NCBI GenBank assembly: GCA_016195205.1
Contig: JACQAB010000020.1
Coordinates: 1-23,679 of the forward strand
Direction of reading: 5' to 3'
DNA length: 23,679 nucleotides
From: Pseudomonadota bacterium
GTDB taxonomy: Bacteria > Pseudomonadota > Alphaproteobacteria > UBA9219 > RGZA01
The first letter of the stretch is position 1, and each line of letters starts with the position of its first letter. The notes beneath the pieces are model-generated. The model made no database searches and had not been told where the DNA came from. It saw only the letters and a program-made list of their open reading frames with translations. The translations under genes and the position numbers were made by a program. Positions 7,609 to 15,210 of the stretch are shown piece after piece.

Positions 7609-8868
7609 TCAGCCCATAAACGACTTTGCCACCCCGTCGCCCGCCGGCACCTGTGACAAGGGGCCGACAAAACCGGTAACCGGCAGGTTTTTAAGAAGGT
7701 TTTGCGCCAGGCGCTTCATGTCGTCCGCCGAAGCCGCCTCGATTTTAGCGACGATTTCACCATGGCCGACAATACGCTCATACATCAACAGGTTCGAGGC
7801 CAGGCGTTCGGCGCGGGCCATACTGCTTTCCTGCGCCATGAACAAGGACGCACGCAGCTGCGCCTTGGCGCGGGACAGTTCTTCCTCGGTCACGTTTTTC
7901 GTAACGCCGCGCAGTTCGCCGGCGACCAGTGGCAAAAGCTCTTGAATCTTCATGGGGTCGGTGCCAGCATAAATGCCGAACATGCCGCCATCGCCGAAGG
8001 CCGAGACATATGAATAAATGCTGTAAACCAGCCCGCGCTTTTCGCGCACCTCTTGGAACAGGCGCGATGACATGCCCCCGCCCAGCAGCGTGGAAAGCAC
8101 GCATAATGCGTAATAATCGTCATCGGCCCAGGAAAGCCCCTTGAAAGCGATCAAGGCGTGTAACTGCTCGATATCGCGCTCTTCACGCACGTCGCCGCCC
8201 GAGAAACTTGCCGGATCAGGCTGGGTGAGCGGCTTCAGAGCCAGCCGGGACAGATTATCTTCGGCCAGCTTCACGATGGCGGCATGGTCTAACGCCCCCG
8301 CAGCGGCGAAAATCATCTGTGGCGCGGCGTAATGGTTGGCCATGTAATGCTGCAGCCGGGCGCGGGGGATTTTTCCGATAATTTCCGGCGAACCCAGCAC
8401 CGGGCGGCCCAACCCCGCCTCGCCCCAGGCTTTTTTCTGCACCAGATCGAACAGCACGTCTTCCGGCTGGTCCATCGACTGGCCGATTTCCTGGATAATC
8501 ACGCCGCGCTCGCGATCCAGTTCTTTTTCGTCCAGCGTGGCGTTCTGCATCATGTCGCAAAGGATGTCGGCCGCCAGCGGCACGTCGCTTTTCAGCACCT
8601 GGGCGTGATAGGCGGTGGCCTCGCGCGTGGTATAGGCGTTCAGATGCCCGCCGACATTTTCCATCTGCGCGGAAATGTCGAAAGCGCTGCGGCGCGTGGT
8701 GCCCTTGAACAGCATATGCTCGACCAGATGCGCCACGCCGTTGTCTTCGGCCTCTTCATGGCGCGTGCCAACCCCCACCCACAAGCCGAGCGAGGCGGAT
8801 TCCACGCCTTCCATGGAGTCGGTGGCCACGCGCAACCCGTTATCGAGGGTGGTGAGATTGATGGTCAT
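7609..8868 (-). CDS. M16 zinc metallopeptidase, mitochondrial processing peptidase beta-like
   Basis: M16-family (pitrilysin/MPP-like) peptidase. The inverted zinc motif HLVEH is at 47-51 (H47, catalytic E50, H51), within GVAHLVEHMLFKGT. The downstream third ligand region ERGVIIQEIGQSMDQPEDV is present, as is the C-terminal half with the substrate-groove region GGGMSSRLFQEVREKRGLVYSIYSY. At 419 residues it is the normal length for the alphaproteobacterial homologue of mitochondrial processing peptidase. There is no signal peptide, so it is probably cytoplasmic. It starts 6 nt after the thrC stop, with AGGAAA before the ATG. The thrC-M16-GNAT order is common in alphaproteobacteria. Confidence 0.95.
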   Translation of the reverse strand: MTINLTTLDNGLRVATDSMEGVESASLGLWVGVGTRHEEAEDNGVAHLVEHMLFKGTTRRSAFDISAQMENVGGHLNAYTTREATAYHAQVLKSDVPLAADILCDMMQNATLDEKELDRERGVIIQEIGQSMDQPEDVLFDLVQKKAWGEAGLGRPVLGSPEIIGKIPRARLQHYMANHYAAPQMIFAAAGALDHAAIVKLAEDNLSRLALKPLTQPDPASFSGGDVREERDIEQLHALIAFKGLSWADDDYYALCVLSTLLGGGMSSRLFQEVREKRGLVYSIYSYVSAFGDGGMFGIYAGTDPMKIQELLPLVAGELRGVTKNVTEEELSRAKAQLRASLFMAQESSMARAERLASNLLMYERIVGHGEIVAKIEAASADDMKRLAQNLLKNLPVTGFVGPLSQVPAGDGVAKSFMG

Positions 8869-8874
8869 GGTTTC

Positions 8875-10146
8875 CTATGTATGGTTCAGGATGAATCCGC
8901 GCAAGGCCTGATCGCTATTGGGAAGAATGGTGAAGCGTTCGCGCTTTTTCTCAAGATTCACCAGCGAGGGCGGCACGGGGGAGGTTTGCCGCGTGGCTGC
9001 CTTGACCGTGTCGGGGAATTTGGCCGGATCGGCGCAGGCCAGGGAAATGACAGACCCGGGCAGGGAGCCGTAAAGCTTGGTCGCGGCATAAAGCCCCACG
9101 GCCGTGTGCGGATCGGCCAGCACGTTCAGGATCGTCCACATGTCGCGCATGGTGTCTTTGGTGGTGCGGTCGTCGGCGCGTTCGGCTAAAAAATCGCCTT
9201 GCATTTTTTGCAGGGCTTCGGCGGGAAGCTTGTAACCCTTGACCTTGCTACCTTCCTGCAGCGCGGCTTTCAGCGCTTCGCCATCATGGCCCAGCAATTC
9301 GAACAAATAACGTTCCAGATTGCTGGCGATCTGAATATCCATGCTGGGACTTAAGGACGGCACCACCGGCCCGGGCTGGAGCAGGCCGGTTTGAATGAAT
9401 TTCGCCAAGCTGTCATTGCGATTGGTGGCTGCCACCAACTTGTTCACCGGCAGACCCAAGCGCTTGGCCACATAACCGGCGTAGATATTCCCGAAATTGC
9501 CGGACGGCACTACGAAGTTCACAGGCTTTTCCAGCGCACCCGCACGCAACCCGGCATAAAAATAATAAACGCTTTGGGCGATGATGCGCGCCCAGTTGAT
9601 GGAATTCACCGCGGTAAGTTCGCATTTCTTTTTCAGCTCAGGATCTTGAAAAGCGCGTTTGACCAGCGCCTGGCAATCATCAAATGTCCCCTGCACCGCC
9701 AGAACATGAACATTGGGAGCATCAATGCAGGTCATTTGCCGCCGCTGCAACTCGGACGGGCGCTTATGCGGATAAAGAATGAAAACGCGAATGCCTTTCA
9801 CCCGGCGGCATCCGGCAATCGCCGCCGAGCCCGTATCACCCGAGGTGGCGCCCAGCACCGTCAGCGCGCTGCCGCGTTTATGCGCGAAATGGCCGAAAAC
9901 GCGGCCAAGAAACTGCAGCGCGATGTCTTTAAAAGCCAAAGTAGGCCCGTGAAAAAGCTCAAGCAAAAAAAGGCCTTCATCCAGCTTGCGCAGTGGCGTG
10001 ACCTCCGGCGAAGAAAAACCGGCATAGCTTTCCTGCACCAGCGCAGCCAACTCGCCCGGCGACAGATCGGGCGCCACAAAATCCTTCATTACGCGCACGG
10101 CAAGTTCAGAGTAGGAAAGCGTTTGCATGGCGCGCAACTCATCCAT
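8875..10146 (-). CDS. thrC: Threonine synthase, N-terminally truncated
   Basis: PLP-dependent conversion of O-phosphohomoserine to threonine. Seen: ELFHGPTLAFKDIALQ with the PLP lysine at residue 73, GATSGDTGSAAI, the VNSINWARI motif, VPSGNFGNIYAGYVAKRLGLP, and SPSMDIQIASNLERYLFE. The fold is complete from there to the C-terminus. The N-terminus is short: the PLP lysine is normally near residue 107-113, so about 35 residues are missing, including the usual YxSTRG...GGLYVP stretch. Homology begins upstream of the ATG at TFPVVSMDELRAM, but an in-frame TGA at 10177-10179 blocks extension. The 5' end overlaps SURF1 by 58 nt, and no clear ribosome binding site precedes the ATG. This looks like a deletion that joined two genes; activity is uncertain. 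Confidence 0.9.
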   Translation of the reverse strand: MDELRAMQTLSYSELAVRVMKDFVAPDLSPGELAALVQESYAGFSSPEVTPLRKLDEGLFLLELFHGPTLAFKDIALQFLGRVFGHFAHKRGSALTVLGATSGDTGSAAIAGCRRVKGIRVFILYPHKRPSELQRRQMTCIDAPNVHVLAVQGTFDDCQALVKRAFQDPELKKKCELTAVNSINWARIIAQSVYYFYAGLRAGALEKPVNFVVPSGNFGNIYAGYVAKRLGLPVNKLVAATNRNDSLAKFIQTGLLQPGPVVPSLSPSMDIQIASNLERYLFELLGHDGEALKAALQEGSKVKGYKLPAEALQKMQGDFLAERADDRTTKDTMRDMWTILNVLADPHTAVGLYAATKLYGSLPGSVISLACADPAKFPDTVKAATRQTSPVPPSLVNLEKKRERFTILPNSDQALRGFILNHT

Positions 10147-10730
10147 GCTGACAACGGGAAAAGTTCGGCGATCAATTCAAGCGGGTAAACCGCGCCAAGG
10201 TTTTTTGCGCTGGCCGCGGCGGCAGGATCAAGCCAATACCATTGTTCGGCGCCGGGTTTATTTTCCGGTTGCATCCAGCCGCGCGGGTAAAAAGCGCGCA
10301 ACTCACCCTCCACGAACACGGCGCCGATGGGCTGGTCGATGGAGGCCGTGCTTTCTTTGGCCACGAAGCCGCGATCGACCAGAACGGTTTCACCGGTCAA
10401 AAGCTTCAGCGGCGTGATTAACTCCACCCCTTCCCGGTCATTTTTCACGCGTGGCGAAAGCATGAGTGATTTTTCATGCTGGAATTTTCCCAGCAGCCTG
10501 GCACGGCGGTAGGTCACCGTGCCGCTTTGATCGGGCGGGGGCAGTTCTTCCAGCGCCAGCTTGGCGCTTTGCGTCTGCCATTCGGCAATCAATCGGCCCT
10601 TCCATTCGGCACGATAAAGCTGCCAGGTGCCAAGGCCAATCAACACCGCCAGCATGAACAACGTCAATAGCGTAGGAAGCAGGCGCGGGGCGAAAGCCTT
10701 CTCGTCGAAGAAAATTCTAGGACTCATCAA
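10089..10730 (-). CDS. surf1: SURF1-family cytochrome oxidase assembly protein, C-terminally truncated
   Basis: SURF1/Shy1 inner-membrane factor that helps insert heme a into oxidase subunit I. Seen: the N-terminal membrane segment (~17-34) ending in GLGTWQLYR, then RRARLLGKFQHEKSLML, GVELITPLKLLTGETVLVDRGFV and GELRAFYPRGWMQPENKPGAEQWYWLD, all family-typical. The usual C-terminal part with NNHLQYAxTWF and the second membrane helix is missing. After ...GAVYPLELIAE the frame runs into thrC and ends with about 25 unrelated residues. It has 213 residues instead of about 240-250. It overlaps DUF983 by 14 nt and thrC by 58 nt. Because the second helix normally anchors the protein, function may be impaired. 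Confidence 0.88.
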   Translation of the reverse strand: MMSPRIFFDEKAFAPRLLPTLLTLFMLAVLIGLGTWQLYRAEWKGRLIAEWQTQSAKLALEELPPPDQSGTVTYRRARLLGKFQHEKSLMLSPRVKNDREGVELITPLKLLTGETVLVDRGFVAKESTASIDQPIGAVFVEGELRAFYPRGWMQPENKPGAEQWYWLDPAAAASAKNLGAVYPLELIAELFPLSAWMSCAPCKRFPTLNLPCA

Positions 10731-11082
10731 ATACCTCGCGGCGATGACGGTATTGCAAGGCCAAAGTCAGCGCCTTGGCCGGGCGCAACATCCCAAGCGT
10801 GGCCCCCAGAATGACGGGGCCCCATAACAGCGCATAGGCCCAAAGCGGCCATTCCACATAGCGCGCGAAGGTAAGGGCCAGAGGCACTAGAAGAAAACCC
10901 AGAATAAAAATCAAAAACACCGCCGGGCCGTCGCCATTGTCATGCTTGGCGATGGCTAAGCTGCAATGGCTGCAGCGTTCGGTAAATTTCAGAGAATCGG
11001 CAAACAGTTTCCCCTTGCCACAACGCGGGCAGCGGCAGGAAACCGCGCGCCACAGGAAAGGAACCAGCGGTTCCTCAGCCAT
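10717..11082 (-). CDS. DUF983 family small membrane protein
   Basis: DUF983 proteins are small zinc-ribbon membrane proteins usually encoded among cytochrome oxidase genes; the function is not established. Seen: CPRCGKGKLF with C18 and C21, then FTERCSHCSL with C37 and C40, forming a likely zinc ribbon. Two hydrophobic segments follow at about 55-72 (VFLIFILGFLLVPLALTFA) and 77-97 (WPLWAYALLWGPVILGATL). At 121 residues it is the usual size. It overlaps cox3 by 8 nt and SURF1 by 14 nt, so all three are likely translated together. Confidence 0.93.
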   Translation of the reverse strand: MAEEPLVPFLWRAVSCRCPRCGKGKLFADSLKFTERCSHCSLAIAKHDNGDGPAVFLIFILGFLLVPLALTFARYVEWPLWAYALLWGPVILGATLGMLRPAKALTLALQYRHRREVFDES

Positions 11083-11935
11083 GGAAAGGCGGCTGCGGCC
11101 CCGCGCCCCACCAGTAGATCGAGGTGAACAGGAACAGCCACACCACGTCGACGAAATGCCAGTACCAGGCGGCGGCCTCGAAGCCGAAATGGCTGTCCTT
11201 GGTGAATTGGCCCTGCGCGGTGCGCCACCAGCATACGGTCAGAAAGATAGTGCCGATGATTACGTGCGCGCCATGGAACCCCGTGGCCATGAAAAAGGTG
11301 GAAGGAAAAATGCCCTGATTGAAGGCAAAAGCGGCATGCGAATATTCAAACGCCTGGCAGGCGGTGAACAAAAGGCCTAGCCCCACCGTGACGCCTAGCG
11401 CCTTTACCGCCGTGCTTTGCCGCCCTTCCTGCAGGGCATGGTGTGCAAAGGTCACCGTGCAGCCGGAAAGCAGCAGGATCAGCGTCATGATGAAAGGCAT
11501 GTCGAAGGGATTGAAAGTCTGGATGCCCTTGGGCGGCCAGATTCCTCCCGCCGGGAATATCGCCGAACTGAAATAGGCCCAGAAGAACGCCACGAAGAAC
11601 ATTACCTCCGAGCAGATGAACAAGGCCATGCCGTAACGGAATCCGATGCGGGTGATCGGTCCGTGAAATTTTTCGACATAGGCTTCATGGATCACATCGC
11701 GCCACCAATACACCATCACCGCCCCTACGCAGGCAAAGCCCAGCAGGATTCCCTTGATGCCGACAGGAATGCTGAAAATCGCAACCTTGTGCATGAACAG
11801 CACCATGCCCAGCGCCAAAAGGCCGCCCGCCGCCGCGCCCAACAGCGGCAGCACCGAGGGGCTGACCAGGTGGTAAGGCTGCGGAATGCCGCTGTCTTCG
11901 TAGACATTCCCTTCATGATGATCGTGCTTGGCCAT
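11075..11935 (-). CDS. ctaE: Cytochrome c oxidase subunit III
   Basis: Seven-helix subunit III of the aa3-type oxidase in the inner membrane; it stabilises the catalytic core. Seen: PYHLVSPSVLPLLGAAAGG near the N-terminus; the conserved FRYGMALFICSEVMFFVAFFWAYF; GIQTFNPFDMPFIMTLILLLSGCTVTFAHHAL; GFHGAHVIIGTIFLTVCWWR; and FGFEAAAWYWHFVDVVWLFLFTSIYWWG at the C-terminus. At 286 residues it is complete. It starts 11 nt after the ctaG stop, with an AAGGAG ribosome binding site in the gap, and overlaps DUF983 at its 3' end. Confidence 0.97.
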   Translation of the reverse strand: MAKHDHHEGNVYEDSGIPQPYHLVSPSVLPLLGAAAGGLLALGMVLFMHKVAIFSIPVGIKGILLGFACVGAVMVYWWRDVIHEAYVEKFHGPITRIGFRYGMALFICSEVMFFVAFFWAYFSSAIFPAGGIWPPKGIQTFNPFDMPFIMTLILLLSGCTVTFAHHALQEGRQSTAVKALGVTVGLGLLFTACQAFEYSHAAFAFNQGIFPSTFFMATGFHGAHVIIGTIFLTVCWWRTAQGQFTKDSHFGFEAAAWYWHFVDVVWLFLFTSIYWWGAGPQPPFHG

Positions 11936-11946
11936 TCGACACTCCT

Positions 11947-12546
11947 TTAAGGGTTGGATTTCGCTAAACGTTGTTCATAGGCCTCAAACGCCTTCTGCGC
12001 CTGGGCCAGGCGCGGGCTTTTGGCCGGGAAAAAAGTGTAAGACAGCGTGATGGTATCCACGCCTTCCATCTGCGGGTCTTTGTCGAAAGCGGGATCGATG
12101 AAAAACTGCACCGGCAACTGCGCGCTTTGCCCCGCGGCCAAGGGCTGCTGGTTAAAGCAGAAGCACTGGACCTTGTTAAAATAAAGTCCGGCGCGTTCCG
12201 GCTGCACCTGATACACCGCCACGCCGATCTGATTGCGACCGCTGTCATTCGCCACATGGTAAACCACATTCTTTATCTCGCCGAGGCGCGTTTCCGATTG
12301 CGCGGTGCCGGATTTGAACTGCCAGCCCAAACCAGGGGCAACGTCGGTGTTGAAACGCACGGTAAGGCGGCGGTTCAAAATCGTTCCCGGCGCCTGTTTC
12401 GCCACCTGCGTGGTGCCGCCATAGCCCGTGACCTTGCAGAACATCGTATAAAGCGGCACCGAGGCAAAGCTGAGCAGCACCATGACGCCCACGACGGCGG
12501 CCAAATAAAGGCCCATGCGGCGGTTGGGATCGGACAACTTACTCAT
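11947..12546 (-). CDS. ctaG: Cytochrome c oxidase assembly protein CtaG/Cox11
   Basis: Cox11-type copper chaperone that delivers copper to the CuB site of subunit I from the periplasmic side. Seen: an N-terminal membrane anchor (~12-30), then PLYTMFCKVTGYGGTTQ with conserved C37; VRFNTDVAPGLGWQF; and the copper-binding KVQCFCFNQQ (C128, C130). PVQFFIDP and ITLSYTFF follow at the C-terminal end. At 199 residues it is complete. Its ATG overlaps the stop of the small coxF-like gene (ATGA). Confidence 0.96.
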   Translation of the reverse strand: MSKLSDPNRRMGLYLAAVVGVMVLLSFASVPLYTMFCKVTGYGGTTQVAKQAPGTILNRRLTVRFNTDVAPGLGWQFKSGTAQSETRLGEIKNVVYHVANDSGRNQIGVAVYQVQPERAGLYFNKVQCFCFNQQPLAAGQSAQLPVQFFIDPAFDKDPQMEGVDTITLSYTFFPAKSPRLAQAQKAFEAYEQRLAKSNP

Positions 12547-12668
12547 CCGCCCGCCCCCATTCTTACCATCGTCACGCCGTAAACCACGGCCACGAACAGC
12601 AGTAAAGCGATCAACACCGCCAGATTGCGGTTTTTTTTCTGCGGCGGCAGGGGCGGATTATCTTTCAT
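12543..12668 (-). CDS. coxF: CoxF-like small oxidase-operon membrane protein (41 aa)
   Basis: This short gene encodes a 41-residue protein: a polar N-terminus (MKDNPPLPPQKKNRN), one membrane helix (LAVLIALLLFVAVVYGVTMV) and a short tail RMGAGG. It lies exactly between ctaB and ctaG, with 4-nt ATGA overlaps on both sides (12665-12668 with ctaB, 12543-12546 with ctaG), which argues strongly that it is translated. The position and the helix ending in YGVTxVRMG match the small proteins called CoxF in alphaproteobacterial cox operons; their function is unclear. Confidence 0.85.
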   Translation of the reverse strand: MKDNPPLPPQKKNRNLAVLIALLLFVAVVYGVTMVRMGAGG

Positions 12669-13615
12669 GCCGCCCCCATCAGCCGGCCCAGTATCAGCAC
12701 GGCAAAAAGCACGGAAAGATAAAGCAGTGAATAGCGGAACATGGCCTTGGCGGCACGGTCGGTTTTATCACGCAGCACCCAAACCGCCATGCCGATAAAT
12801 CCCGCGCTAAGCAGCGCTGCGATCACTGCATAAGCCGAGCCGCCCAGGCCAATGGCATAGGGCGCCAGAGAAAGCGGAAACAGGATCAGCGTGTAAATCA
12901 GCATTTGAATCTTCGTGGCGCGCGCGCCCGCCACCACCGGCAGCATGGGAATGCCGGCGCGGGCGTAATCCTCGGAACGGTAAAGGGCCAGTGCCCAGAA
13001 ATGCGGCGGCGTCCAGAAAAAGATCAAGGCGAAAAGCACCAACGCCGGAAGACCCACATGCCCCGTGGCTGCCGCCCAACCGATGACCGGCGGAAAGGCC
13101 CCCGCCGCCCCGCCAATCACGATGTTCTGTGGTGTGCGCGGCTTTAGCCAGATGGTGTAAACGAAGATATAAAACGCGGCGGCGGCGGCCAGCAGCGCCG
13201 CGGCAAGAAAATTCACCGCCAAGCCCATCAGGAAGATTGAGAAAAACAGCAGGACAAGCCCAAATTCCAGCGCATGTTCGGGCGCCATGCGTCCTTGCGG
13301 CAGGGGGCGGTTTTGCGTGCGGGCCATTAGCGCGTCGGTTTCGCGCTCGCACCACATGTTGATGGCCCCCGAGGCCCCCGAGGCCATGGCGATGCACAGC
13401 ATGGCCACGAAAGCCAGGAACGGGTGCATAGGCACGGGCGCCAGCACGATCCCGGCCAGGCCGGTGAACACCACCAGGCTCATCACGCGCGGCTTCAGCA
13501 GCGCGATGTAATCGGCAAGGCGCGCTTCAGATGCCAGATGCCAGGGATCAGGGATCAGAACAGCTTCGCTACCGGGAATAATGTTTTCTGGCATCTGATA
13601 CCTGGCATCTGTCAT
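12665..13615 (-). CDS. ctaB: Protoheme IX farnesyltransferase (heme O synthase)
   Basis: UbiA-superfamily prenyltransferase that converts heme B to heme O for the oxidase. Seen: LADYIALLKPRVMSLVVFTGLAG, the first Asp-rich motif NMWCERETDALMARTQNRPLP (N87-D94), the QNIVIGGAAGAFPP stretch, WTPPHFWALALYRSEDYARAGIPMLP, and about nine hydrophobic segments. Of the 316 residues, the first ~31 are unlike the family and are encoded by heptad palindrome 3. There is no alternative start between the palindrome and the conserved part, so translation must begin within the repeat. The ATG overlaps the coxA stop (ATGA). Confidence 0.96.
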   Translation of the reverse strand: MTDARYQMPENIIPGSEAVLIPDPWHLASEARLADYIALLKPRVMSLVVFTGLAGIVLAPVPMHPFLAFVAMLCIAMASGASGAINMWCERETDALMARTQNRPLPQGRMAPEHALEFGLVLLFFSIFLMGLAVNFLAAALLAAAAAFYIFVYTIWLKPRTPQNIVIGGAAGAFPPVIGWAAATGHVGLPALVLFALIFFWTPPHFWALALYRSEDYARAGIPMLPVVAGARATKIQMLIYTLILFPLSLAPYAIGLGGSAYAVIAALLSAGFIGMAVWVLRDKTDRAAKAMFRYSLLYLSVLFAVLILGRLMGAA

Positions 13616-13618
13616 CTG
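13528..13618. repeat. Heptad-repeat palindrome 3, inside coding sequence (coxA end / ctaB start)
   Basis: The left arm (13528-13560) reads CAGATGC CAGATGC CAGGGAT CAGGGAT CAGAA. The right arm (13586-13618) is its imperfect complement, also in 7-nt steps. Of 33 paired positions, 27 are Watson-Crick, 2 are G-T and 4 are mismatches; the loop is 25 nt. On the minus strand the element supplies the last codons and stop of coxA and roughly the first 30 codons of ctaB without breaking either frame. Confidence 0.9.
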
Positions 13619-15210
13619 ACTTTCGGCAGCGTTTCATACTGATGGAAAGGCGGCGGCGAAGGCAGCGTCCATTCCAGCGTGGTCACCGGCGCGTTCCAAT
13701 AATTGGCGCCGACTTTTTTGCCGCGCGTCAGCGTGTAAATCGCCAAGAACACAAACCACAGCGTGGAGGTGAACGAAATATAAGAACCCACAGATGACAC
13801 AAAATTCCAACCCGCGAAAGCGTCAGGATAATCGGGAATGCGCCTGGGCATGCCCTGCAACCCCAAAAAGTGCTGCGGGAAGAAGGTAAGATTCACGCCG
13901 ATAAAGGTGGTCCAGAAATGGATGCATCCCATCCATTCTGGATATTGCCGTCCGCTCATCTTGCCGATCCAGTAATACCAGCCGGCGAAAATGCCGAACA
14001 CCGCGCCCAGCGACAGCACGTAATGGAAATGCGCCACCACGTAATAGGTGTCATGGAAAGCCAGATCGAGCCCGGCATTGGCCAGCACCACGCCCGTCAC
14101 GCCGCCGACGGTGAACAGGAAAATGAAACCGATCGCCCACAGCATGGGGGTTTTGAATTCGATCGATCCGCCCCACATGGTGGCGATCCATGAGAAAATT
14201 TTGATGCCCGTGGGCACGGCGATGATCAGCGTGGCTGCGGTGAAATAGGCGCGTGTGTTCACATCGAGACCCACCGAATACATATGATGCGCCCAGACGA
14301 TGAAACCGATGAAGCCGATCGACACCATGGCATAGGCCATGCCCAGATAGCCGAAAATCGGTTTTTTCGAGAAGGTGGAAACCACCTGGCTGATGATGCC
14401 GAAGGCCGGTAAAATCATGATGTAAACTTCCGGATGGCCAAAAAACCAGAACAGGTGCTGGAACAGAACCGGATCGCCGCCACCCGAAGGATCGAAGAAG
14501 CTGGAGCCGAAATTGCGGTCGGTCAGCAGCATGGTGATGGCTCCCGCCAATACCGGCACCGCCAGCAGCAACAGAAAGGCGGTGATCAGCATGGCCGACA
14601 CGAACAGCGGCATTTTATGCAGCGTCATGCCGGGCGCGCGCATATTGAAAATGGTGGTGATGAAGTTGACGCCGCTGAGAATGCTGGAAGCGCCTGCCAG
14701 ATGCAGCGAGAAAATCGCCATATCCACCGAAGGCCCGGCATGACCAATGCTGGACAGCGGCGGATAAACCGTCCAGCCCGTGCCTGCACCGGTGCCCACG
14801 AAGGCCGAGCCCAGAAGCAGCAGGAAAGCGGGGGCCAGCAGCCAAAAACTGATGTTGTTCAGGCGCGGGAAGGCCATGTCGGGCGTGCCGATCATCAGCG
14901 GGATGAACCAGTTGCCAAAGCCACCGATCAGCGCCGGCATCACCACGAAGAACACCATGATCAAGCCATGCGCGGTGATGAACACGTTCCACATCTGCCC
15001 ATCGCGCACGAATTGCAGCCCCGGCTCCTGCAGTTCGGCGCGCATCAGGATGGAAAAACTGCCGCCGATCAATCCGGCGACCACTGCGAAAAGCAGATAG
15101 AGCGTGCCGATGTCCTTGTGGTTGGTCGAGCAGAACCAGCGCGTGAAAAAACTTAAGCCATGGGCATAATCGCCATGCTCACCATGGGCGTGGGAATTCG
15201 GACTACTCAT
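13612..15210 (-). CDS. ctaD: Cytochrome c oxidase subunit I (aa3 type)
   Basis: Catalytic subunit of the proton-pumping oxidase in the inner membrane. All key residues are visible: heme a ligands H81 (FITAHGLIM) and H396; heme a3 ligand H394 (VAHFHYV); CuB ligands H259, H308 and H309; and the cross-linked tyrosine Y263 in GHPEVY. E261 marks a type A1 enzyme. D111 at the mouth of the D-channel (GTPDMAFPRLNNISFW) and K337 of the K-channel are also present. At 532 residues it has twelve expected helices. The last codons (KVR-stop) lie in heptad palindrome 3. The start ATG overlaps the coxB stop (ATGA). Confidence 0.98.
   Translation of the reverse strand: MSSPNSHAHGEHGDYAHGLSFFTRWFCSTNHKDIGTLYLLFAVVAGLIGGSFSILMRAELQEPGLQFVRDGQMWNVFITAHGLIMVFFVVMPALIGGFGNWFIPLMIGTPDMAFPRLNNISFWLLAPAFLLLLGSAFVGTGAGTGWTVYPPLSSIGHAGPSVDMAIFSLHLAGASSILSGVNFITTIFNMRAPGMTLHKMPLFVSAMLITAFLLLLAVPVLAGAITMLLTDRNFGSSFFDPSGGGDPVLFQHLFWFFGHPEVYIMILPAFGIISQVVSTFSKKPIFGYLGMAYAMVSIGFIGFIVWAHHMYSVGLDVNTRAYFTAATLIIAVPTGIKIFSWIATMWGGSIEFKTPMLWAIGFIFLFTVGGVTGVVLANAGLDLAFHDTYYVVAHFHYVLSLGAVFGIFAGWYYWIGKMSGRQYPEWMGCIHFWTTFIGVNLTFFPQHFLGLQGMPRRIPDYPDAFAGWNFVSSVGSYISFTSTLWFVFLAIYTLTRGKKVGANYWNAPVTTLEWTLPSPPPFHQYETLPKVR

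Noticed and set aside
7608..7670. Longer GNAT start inside the M16 gene
   Set aside because: It adds 21 Arg/Cys-rich residues absent from the family; ATG at 7607 starts one base after the M16 stop.
8332..9189. 285-residue open frame on the + strand
   Set aside because: It lies antisense to M16 peptidase and thrC, whose motifs are intact; its His/Arg/Gly-rich composition is typical of a GC-rich shadow frame.
14434..15156. 240-residue open frame on the + strand
   Set aside because: Antisense to coxA, which has all catalytic residues; the translation is Gln/His/Arg-rich without motifs.
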